Assembly (NCBI GenBank): GCA_030826945.1
Contig: JAPQLC010000015.1
Location: forward strand, 1-64,000
Direction: 5' to 3'
Origin: Candidatus Thiobius zoothamnicola
GTDB taxonomy: Bacteria; Pseudomonadota; Gammaproteobacteria; Chromatiales; Chromatiaceae
Length of the DNA stretch: 64,000 bases
The stretch's first letter is position 1. The number at the start of each line of letters is the position of its first letter. The position numbers were made by a program, and so were the translations under genes. This document shows positions 56,765-64,000 of the stretch, piece after piece. Below the pieces are notes generated by a model. The model was not told where the DNA came from and ran no database searches. It saw only the letters and a program-made list of their open reading frames with translations.

Positions 56765-58744
56765 TCATGCTGTATAGTTTTCAATCGCCTGAATAATAGC
56801 TTGGAGTCGGTCTACGGCCTGTTTTTGGTCAAGATAATCTTTGTAGCTGCGGAATGCATTTTCAAGAAGCTCATCATAGAAGACTAGCCGGGCGTTATAA
56901 TTATCAAGCACACCTCGGAATCGCTCTTGGCCTTTTGGATTAGCCCATTCTCTTGGTGGCTTCCCGAGTACCAAGACCATTTCTAAAGGTTCATCGACTC
57001 CCTGCTTTTCAAGCAATTTAGTGAAGCCACTATAGTACTTTTCAAGTTGCTTGGTTGTTTCTGCAATATCGACAACTCTACTGGGACGTTTTAGTTCAAT
57101 GATAATATGTGTGCCCGCCGACTTTCGATATTTAATATCCAGACGACCTGCCTTTTCTTCCTTTGTAAGCTGGGCATCAACTTCAGAAAACAATTTGTCG
57201 ATCCGGGCTTCCATCAGTTCGGAAGCTTCAACGCGCTCCCAATGAGGATCAAGTAGCCAAAGATGTTCATACAGGAACCTTTGGATGACTTGCTCACGAT
57301 TATCAGCATCGACTTTTTCTTGCAATGTGCGGATCACAGCTACGCGCTGTTGAACTATTTGCCCGTAGAGGTTGCTTTCAAGACTATCTAGCTCACTGAA
57401 TATCTCTAAGACAGAGTCAAGGTTTTCATCATGGATGCGATCCAAGGCGCCAAGGTTTTCATTGGCACGGTGGAATTCAAACGCAAAAACCGCATGTTTC
57501 AGGAGCTGCTTGCGCTCTTCCTGATCATTTGTACGAAGACGGTATATTCGCCCTAGCCAGCTTTTTGCGTTTTTCTTTTGACCAGACGGCAGCTTGTCTA
57601 CCCAGTCAGTCAGCTCAGGTATTTCCAGTGCCTTTTTTGCGCCGTCATCGGTACGCCATTCACTCCACTTGTTTTGGATATGTTTCAGTTCATCACCCAA
57701 TACTTCCTTGAGCTTTATATAACGAGGATCATCTTCAACAAGGTGCTGTCGGCTACTGGTAGCGGCGTCTTCTTGATCGTCTTCATCCAGGATATCTACC
57801 CGTAGCTCACCGATCAGGTATGAGGCATAAACACCACGTTCACTGAAATCATCAAGGATGTCTTCCTGAGCCATTTTCCCGCGGACAAAAATAGCGATTC
57901 TGTTCAAGTTATCGCCACTTTCTTCATCCTTCAATTGACCAGATTCATGTACGGTTCCGAGCCAACCGGAAACGCGAATCCCTTTAGCCTCAACGATTGC
58001 TGTTCGATCTTCAGAATCGCGTGAAAGTGTTGTAGCCAGCGCCACCACATCCTCTTGATTATCGTACGTCCACGTATATTGCAGTTTTGAGTGGTAATCA
58101 CGGTCAGCAGGCGTAATTTGCTCTTCATTTACAAAAACATCGAAATCTTGCTTGGCTCCGATAATGGAAAAACGCCGCGCAATTCTTTTGCGTAGCGCTT
58201 TGGCCGTACTGATAGTTTGTTGTCGGCGTAGGTCACTGAGTACGATTTTGGTGCCTTTGGTAAAGTCTATGCCGTCTATTGATAATTCCGGTGGCCTATA
58301 GATGCCCTGATTCTTGTTTTTGATGGCCTCACGTATATCGTTGAGTTTCATTTGTAGGGCACTTTTCCCGCCATTTTTTACCGTGTAGACTTCGACGGTG
58401 CCAGCGATTGAAAACAGGGAAAGTTTGCCAATTCCCTTTCTCCCCATCGGTGCTCGATTTCGTTCCGGCGTTAAAGGCTCCTGATCTACCCTGCGCTGAT
58501 AACCAACCCTAAGAAAGCGTTCGTTGACTTCTTCTTGTGTCATGCCAATGCCAGTGTCTCGTATTTCAATACGACCTGCGGCACGGTCAAAAGTGATATG
58601 GACTTCATCAGCATCAGCATCCCACGCATTGGCAACGACTTCCGATAGAACTGATGGGACATTGCTATATAGATTAATCCCCAAGTGTTCTAAGACATTG
58701 AGGCTCAGCGTCATTTCATAGGGGGATACTGCTTCTTGGTTCAT
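56765..58744 (-). CDS. GHKL ATPase fused to PD-(D/E)XK-like domain (MORC/MutL-like restriction component)
   Basis: 659 residues. N-terminal GHKL ATPase: EVVANAWDAD with Glu35 and Asn39, DTGIGM (63-68), GRKGIGK (101-107). A transducer-like middle domain contains the conserved lysine-type loop. A helical linker (about 400-490) follows, then a nuclease-like domain with Asp536 in RLDIKY and Glu550/Lys552 in IIIELKRPS, a D-x(n)-E-x-K arrangement. Bacterial MORC/MutL-like ATPases of this layout have been described next to DNA methylases as restriction-modification systems. Its start overlaps the methyltransferase stop (ATGA). Cleavage activity is inferred. Confidence 0.75.
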   Translation of the reverse strand: MNQEAVSPYEMTLSLNVLEHLGINLYSNVPSVLSEVVANAWDADADEVHITFDRAAGRIEIRDTGIGMTQEEVNERFLRVGYQRRVDQEPLTPERNRAPMGRKGIGKLSLFSIAGTVEVYTVKNGGKSALQMKLNDIREAIKNKNQGIYRPPELSIDGIDFTKGTKIVLSDLRRQQTISTAKALRKRIARRFSIIGAKQDFDVFVNEEQITPADRDYHSKLQYTWTYDNQEDVVALATTLSRDSEDRTAIVEAKGIRVSGWLGTVHESGQLKDEESGDNLNRIAIFVRGKMAQEDILDDFSERGVYASYLIGELRVDILDEDDQEDAATSSRQHLVEDDPRYIKLKEVLGDELKHIQNKWSEWRTDDGAKKALEIPELTDWVDKLPSGQKKNAKSWLGRIYRLRTNDQEERKQLLKHAVFAFEFHRANENLGALDRIHDENLDSVLEIFSELDSLESNLYGQIVQQRVAVIRTLQEKVDADNREQVIQRFLYEHLWLLDPHWERVEASELMEARIDKLFSEVDAQLTKEEKAGRLDIKYRKSAGTHIIIELKRPSRVVDIAETTKQLEKYYSGFTKLLEKQGVDEPLEMVLVLGKPPREWANPKGQERFRGVLDNYNARLVFYDELLENAFRSYKDYLDQKQAVDRLQAIIQAIENYTA

Positions 58745-59790
58745 TTTGGATATTCCTTAAGGTGCTGCTTAATCTTTCTTGCGATTGCTTGTCCCAGTAC
58801 AACGGGAACAGCGTTTCCTATCATTCGACCGATACGCTTAAACTCAACCGGCTTTCCGGGTGGAACAAATTTGTAGTCTTTAGGGAAGCTTTGCAGTATG
58901 GCTCCTTCACGCAGTGAAAGGGCTCTGTCTTGTTTAGGGTGGCCAAATCGACCATTACCAAATCCAAAGAATTGTGTGGTGATGGTGGGAGAGGGTTCGT
59001 CCCAACGCATACGACCATAGACGGATGAGTAACCCCTACCTGTTTCTTCGGTGTGGCATTTTGCGACTAAACTTTTATCCCAGTCTCTCCAAGTTCCTCC
59101 AGGTTTTGAAGCTCGGATTCTGCTCAGATTGATTTTTGATAGCCCACTAGCTCGATGGAGCGAGTCTGCATAATGAGCATTTCCGGCAGTGAGAGGAGGA
59201 AGGTCGCCAATCGCATCTTTAACGGTTCGATGGCGGTTTTTATGGGTGGGTTTGGGCAGCGAAATAGGCCCCAGTTTAGATGCCACTAAAACGAGTCGGG
59301 ATCGAGTTTGTGGCAAGCCGTAATCAGGCCCGTAGAGCACTCCATAATCTATGTAGTATTCGAGAGAATCAAGAATGCTTTTAAAATCCTCAAAAACGTC
59401 TCCACCACGGAAGCTCAGCAAACGAGGAACATTCTCCATCGAAATAACATCGGGGACGGTTTCTTTGATGAGTTTTCCGAAATTACTTAGCAACCGCCAA
59501 TTGGGATCATTGTTTTTCTGGTTGTACGTAGAAAATGGCTGGCAAGGGGCGCATCCGACCAAGATTCTAGCCCCTGATGAGGGGTATAGGCTTTCAACAT
59601 CAATCTTGGTGAGTGATCCCACATCACGACAGACAAAAGGAGCATCGTTATTGGCTTCGTATGCGTACCGGCAGCCTTCATCAATATCAATGCCAGCAGC
59701 AATTGGAAAGCCTTCTTGAAAAAAACCATGGGAAAGACCGCCCACCCCGCAGAACAGGTCAACTACAGATGCTGATTTTGTTGTTTTCAT
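58741..59790 (-). CDS. DNA (cytosine-5) methyltransferase
   Basis: 349 residues with all main C5-methyltransferase motifs: DLFCGVGGLSHGF (SAM, I), GCAPCQPFS with catalytic Cys83 (IV), MENVPRLL (VI), QTRSRLVLVA (VIII), ALSLREGAILQSFP (IX) and IGNAVPVVLGQAIA (X). The target-recognition region (about 185-285) is short. It presumably protects host DNA from the ATPase-nuclease encoded by the overlapping downstream gene. The target sequence cannot be inferred. Confidence 0.93.
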   Translation of the reverse strand: MKTTKSASVVDLFCGVGGLSHGFFQEGFPIAAGIDIDEGCRYAYEANNDAPFVCRDVGSLTKIDVESLYPSSGARILVGCAPCQPFSTYNQKNNDPNWRLLSNFGKLIKETVPDVISMENVPRLLSFRGGDVFEDFKSILDSLEYYIDYGVLYGPDYGLPQTRSRLVLVASKLGPISLPKPTHKNRHRTVKDAIGDLPPLTAGNAHYADSLHRASGLSKINLSRIRASKPGGTWRDWDKSLVAKCHTEETGRGYSSVYGRMRWDEPSPTITTQFFGFGNGRFGHPKQDRALSLREGAILQSFPKDYKFVPPGKPVEFKRIGRMIGNAVPVVLGQAIARKIKQHLKEYPK

Positions 59791-59793
59791 GAG

Positions 59794-59979
59794 CTATTTC
59801 CGCTTTGGTTTTCTTCTGTCTGCTAAATCATCCTCAGATACATTGACCCCCTGTTTTTTAAGTGCATTCAGGATGAAGGTGCGCATGGTTTGATTGTTCT
59901 GCAAAGCCATTAACTGGATTTGCCGTTTAACCTTGCTTGGAACGATAATTTGGATTGCTTCTTCATTAGCAACAGTCAC
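59794..59979 (-). CDS. small ribbon-helix-helix-like protein
   Basis: About 61 residues from GTG 59979, chosen because GGGGAG is seven bases upstream; ATG 59994 is an alternative. EAIQIIVPSKVKRQIQLMA then NNQTMRTFILNALKKQG matches the RHH pattern seen in small proteins beside plasmid partition genes. It lies three bases before the methyltransferase and could be its transcriptional controller or a relic of a partition operon. Basic tail (DRRKPKRK). Confidence 0.6.
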   Translation of the reverse strand: MTVANEEAIQIIVPSKVKRQIQLMALQNNQTMRTFILNALKKQGVNVSEDDLADRRKPKRK

Positions 59980-60010
59980 TAAGGAACTCCCCATCGTCCA
60001 GACCAATTTC

Positions 60011-60235
60011 TTACTGAATTAAGATAGCGGTTGGTTGGTCAAGGTCAGCCACTTTTGACTGATCTGCTTGTCCTGCGGGATGCACTTGAGCAAGCTGCAA
60101 GTGGGCTTCTTCTGTCATTTTTCGCCCTTCACTGAGGGGTGCGATGGGGTATTTTCCAAGCGCCATTTCCTGATGCTTACAGGCATGCTTGTAGCGTAAG
60201 CGCCAGAGCAAAGTGGGGTATCGCCGAAGATCTTA
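60011..60235 (-). pseudogene. phage-type integrase arm-domain fragment
   Basis: LLWRLRYKHACKHQEMALGKYP followed by PLSEGRKMTEEAHLQLAQ matches the DUF4102/arm DNA-binding N-terminus of tyrosine integrases. The N-terminal start and the whole catalytic domain are absent; the frame ends at 60011 in unrelated sequence. It marks the right edge of the mobile island before groEL. Confidence 0.55.
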
Positions 60236-60338
60236 GCGGAAATCAGGCGTGCAGTCTAAACCGATATCCCACTTTATATCCCAAGAGAATTGCAACTCAC
60301 TGACACAAGATGAAACAGATTGAATAAGCGTAGGCAAC

Positions 60339-60374
60339 AAAAAAGCCCGTAAATCATTGGCTTACGGGCTTTTT
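60339..60374. terminator. bidirectional terminator after groEL
   Basis: Stem AAAGCCCGTAA / TTACGGGCTTT with A and T runs at either side and a nine-base loop. It lies 39 bases past the groEL stop and separates groEL from the mobile island. Confidence 0.9.
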
Positions 60375-60412
60375 GAAACGCCTTGGGCGTTGGTAGAATG
60401 GTCAGATGATGA

Positions 60413-62394
<1,982 letters not shown>

Positions 62395-62443
62395 TGCGCT
62401 TGAGCTCCTCAAGAATGAGTTTGTTGAAGTATAACTAGCGTTG

Positions 62444-62470
62444 TTAGCACTCAGTAAGAGTGAGTGCTAA
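62444..62470 (-). promoter_or_regulatory. CIRCE operator (HrcA)
   Basis: TTAGCACTC, nine bases, GAGTGCTAA: a perfect match to the CIRCE consensus. It lies 50 bases upstream of groES and overlaps the predicted transcription start, so HrcA would block initiation. hrcA is not in the window. Confidence 0.95.
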
Positions 62471-62497
62471 TAGTAGGGATGCGATACGGAAAGTCAA
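62470..62497 (-). promoter_or_regulatory. groESL sigma-70 promoter
   Basis: -35 TTGACT (62497-62492), 16-base spacer, -10 TACTAT (62475-62470) on the minus strand, directly upstream of CIRCE. I see no obvious sigma-32 promoter here. Confidence 0.7.
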
Positions 62498-62526
62498 GAC
62501 CCGAATAGCCTCAATCTATTCGGGTC
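62498..62526. repeat. hairpin upstream of the groESL promoter
   Basis: Perfect 11-bp stem GACCCGAATAG / CTATTCGGGTC with a seven-base loop, adjacent to the -35 box. No T run. It may be an insulating terminator or a regulator site. Confidence 0.55.
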
Positions 62527-62661
62527 TAATTCCCGCTTGCTTACGGTGAAAATGCAGCGATTTGTCCAAATTTGGTAACTCTGTTACTTGTGGTGGATCA
62601 GTTCATTTCCGACTTGTTTCCGGCTTAATCATGTTTTTTCAGGTGAAAGGATAGGTGTTTT

Positions 62662-62826
62662 ATGAAAACTTATATGTGTGTGGTCTGTGGCTATGTTTAT
62701 GATGAGAGCAAAGGAGACCCTGACTCCGGCATTAAGCCGGGCACAAAATGGGAGGAAGTGCCGGTGAATTGGCAGTGTCCTGATTGCGGGGTCAGCAAAG
62801 AGGATTTTGAAATGGTCGAGGTCTGA
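62662..62826 (+). CDS. rubredoxin
   Basis: 54 residues. Two iron-binding knuckles CVVCG and CPDCG coordinate a single Fe, with the family spacing ([17 protein letters not shown]). It is a small electron carrier, perhaps for oxygen or alkane-type reactions, or a reductase partner unknown here. GAAAGG lies upstream of the ATG. It is divergent from groES and followed by a terminator. Confidence 0.95.
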   Translation: MKTYMCVVCGYVYDESKGDPDSGIKPGTKWEEVPVNWQCPDCGVSKEDFEMVEV

Positions 62827-62864
62827 TGGCTTGTTTTTCCGGGATTCGCCCGGTTCAGTGAAGC

Positions 62865-62895
62865 AAAAACCGGAGTTGATGGCTTCGGTTTTTTT
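62865..62895 (+). terminator. rubredoxin terminator
   Basis: Stem AAAAACCGGA / TTCGGTTTTT (one G-T pair) with a nine-base loop and a T run. It starts 39 bases after the rubredoxin stop. Confidence 0.75.
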
Positions 62896-63006
62896 ATGCC
62901 TGACTTTTTATCCATTGAAATATTAGAACATAGTGATATTCTAAATGTGGTTTGATGTTGACATGAATTTCGTCTTGTCCCTGTCGTTGTATTTTAGGAG
63001 TTAAAG

Positions 63007-63471
63007 ATGATGAAACTGCCAATCTTAGTGATGAGTTTAGTCTTCATATCAGCGATGTCGTCTGGTGTGGCGCAGGAAGTTGTCAACGAATATTCGCCGG
63101 ATGGCCAGCCAAGCCTGATTATGAGCGTTGAGTCGGATTATGATTTCAAGACCACGATTGATCGGGTGAAAGAGGCCATTGCGAATAACAATTTCCGTTA
63201 CCTTAAGGAGTCGAGTTATCGGGATGCGAATCGTGAAAGTCGTTCGTTATTTTTTTGTAATTTTGACATGCTGGCACGCGGTGTCGAGCAGGATAGCCGG
63301 GTTGGTGTTGGATTACCATGCGCTATCGTAGTGACGCATGCTGGCGAAAGCGTCAAAATTCAAACCATTGATCCTGCCTTGGCGGCTGCCACGATGGGGG
63401 TGCGATCAATAGCGTTATGCCAGGAATTACGCGGTATGCTGGCGGATGTATTGGATGAAGCGGTGTTGTGA
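63007..63471 (+). CDS. exported DUF302 domain protein
   Basis: 154 residues with a Sec signal (about 1-22, cleavage after SGVAQ). DUF302-like part: ESDYDFKTTIDRVKEAIANNNFRY, CNFDMLARG, VGVGLPCAIVVTHAG. Periplasmic; the family has no settled function, often near sulfur or redox genes. The stop overlaps the next start (TGATG), so the pair is cotranslated. Confidence 0.75.
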   Translation: MMKLPILVMSLVFISAMSSGVAQEVVNEYSPDGQPSLIMSVESDYDFKTTIDRVKEAIANNNFRYLKESSYRDANRESRSLFFCNFDMLARGVEQDSRVGVGLPCAIVVTHAGESVKIQTIDPALAAATMGVRSIALCQELRGMLADVLDEAVL

Positions 63472-63938
63472 TGAACAGGATGTTCTTATTTGTTGTGATG
63501 GGGTTATTGGGCGTGCTTGCGCATGCGGACGATTCGGGTTTGATACAGGTCGGAGAAGCCGCTTTAATTGAACGGACGACGATCTTGTCTGGGCCGGAAA
63601 CCTCTTCTTGGATCCAGGCGGGTTTGCAAGAGCGAGGCTATGCAATACGCTTTGTTCAGGCGGTGGAAGAGGGTTTGAAGCATTATCATGCGAGTCCTCA
63701 ATATTTACGGGTTATTGTGTTTGACCCGCCGACGACCAATATGCCAGTCGGTGTTGCGGGCGATCAATTGCATGTTTTCGTACCGTTGCGCGTTGCCGTT
63801 GCTGCAGCGCCGCAAGGTGCCAGAGTCAGCTCAATGTCTTACGGTAAAGTGGCGAGTGCTTTGCCGGAAGAGGCGGCGCAAGTCATGTTGGGTTGGCATC
63901 AGGACATTGTGTCGGTGATGACATCATTGCCGGATTGA
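63471..63938 (+). CDS. exported protein of unknown function paired with DUF302 gene
   Basis: 155 residues from ATG 63471, with a signal peptide (MNRMFLFVVMGLLGVLAHA). The body (SGPETSSWIQAGLQERGYAIRFVQ, FDPPTTNMPVGVAGDQLHVFVPLRV) has no family I recognise, though its length and exported nature match the DUF302 partner and it may be a diverged paralogue. The 62 bases to the window end hold no gene. Confidence 0.65.
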   Translation: MNRMFLFVVMGLLGVLAHADDSGLIQVGEAALIERTTILSGPETSSWIQAGLQERGYAIRFVQAVEEGLKHYHASPQYLRVIVFDPPTTNMPVGVAGDQLHVFVPLRVAVAAAPQGARVSSMSYGKVASALPEEAAQVMLGWHQDIVSVMTSLPD

Positions 63939-64000
63939 CGGGCGATTCTTTTGCCAGAGAATCGCCGGGTTATTTGAGTTTGTGTAAATGCAGCGGATAA

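Overview
The window is a stretch of gammaproteobacterial chromosome of roughly even base composition. The gene set supports this: a full mraZ-to-lpxC division/cell-wall cluster in gammaproteobacterial order, bamD, lpxC, comM and ubiK. A tkt-gap-pgk-pyk-fba block in the order common in autotrophic Gammaproteobacteria and a flavocytochrome c sulfide dehydrogenase-type flavoprotein suggest a relative of sulfur-oxidising or C1-using autotrophs (Thiotrichales/Chromatiales-like). I cannot name the genus from the sequence alone.

Layout. 1-2.1 kb: a three-gene DUF2924 / large serine recombinase / accessory cassette in which every gene is broken. 2.4-11 kb: tRNA-Ser(GGA), a small Cys-rich protein, metG, a DUF697 protein, a GT4 glycosyltransferase, bamD, a phasin-like protein with a PHB-depolymerase-family esterase, and metK, all on the minus strand. 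11.2-19.3 kb, plus strand: a thioredoxin-fold protein, then tkt, gap, pgk, pyk and fba (central carbon / Calvin cycle). 19.3-23.3 kb: EamA transporter, pepN, a CbiX-type protein. 23.5-26.2 kb: a REP-associated transposase with several REP-like palindromes, small membrane-protein genes (one frameshifted), a pentapeptide-repeat membrane protein and a GRDP-like protein.

26.2-32.6 kb holds the most unusual metabolic unit: fccB, a Tat-exported DUF1552 protein, and a 1254-residue secreted protein with three CBM2 cellulose-binding-type domains, four CXXCH haem motifs, an Fn3-like domain and a planctomycete-type DUF1587/1595/1592/1588/1585 tail. The layout suggests an exported, polysaccharide-tethered redox system.

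32.9-53.9 kb, minus strand: a heat-shock hsp20 with a sigma-32-like promoter, then (read 5' to 3' on the minus strand) mraZ-rsmH-ftsL-ftsI-murE-murF-mraY-[AT-rich insertion]-murD-ftsW-murG-murC-murB-ddl-ftsQ-ftsA-ftsZ-lpxC. Nearly every junction is a 1-4 base overlap except at the 1.5 kb insertion between mraY and murD, which is flanked by inverted copies of an intergenic repeat. MraZ-type operator boxes sit just downstream of a good sigma-70 promoter before mraZ.

54-60.2 kb: comM and ubiK, then an island bearing an IS3-type transposase remnant, a replication-initiator-like remnant, a two-gene restriction-modification-like system (C5 cytosine methyltransferase plus a GHKL ATPase fused to a PD-(D/E)XK-like domain, the MORC/MutL-like class), a small RHH-like protein and an integrase arm-domain fragment. 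I read this as an integrated plasmid-derived island. 60.3-64 kb: groEL and groES under a perfect CIRCE operator, rubredoxin, and a pair of exported small proteins, one with a DUF302 domain.
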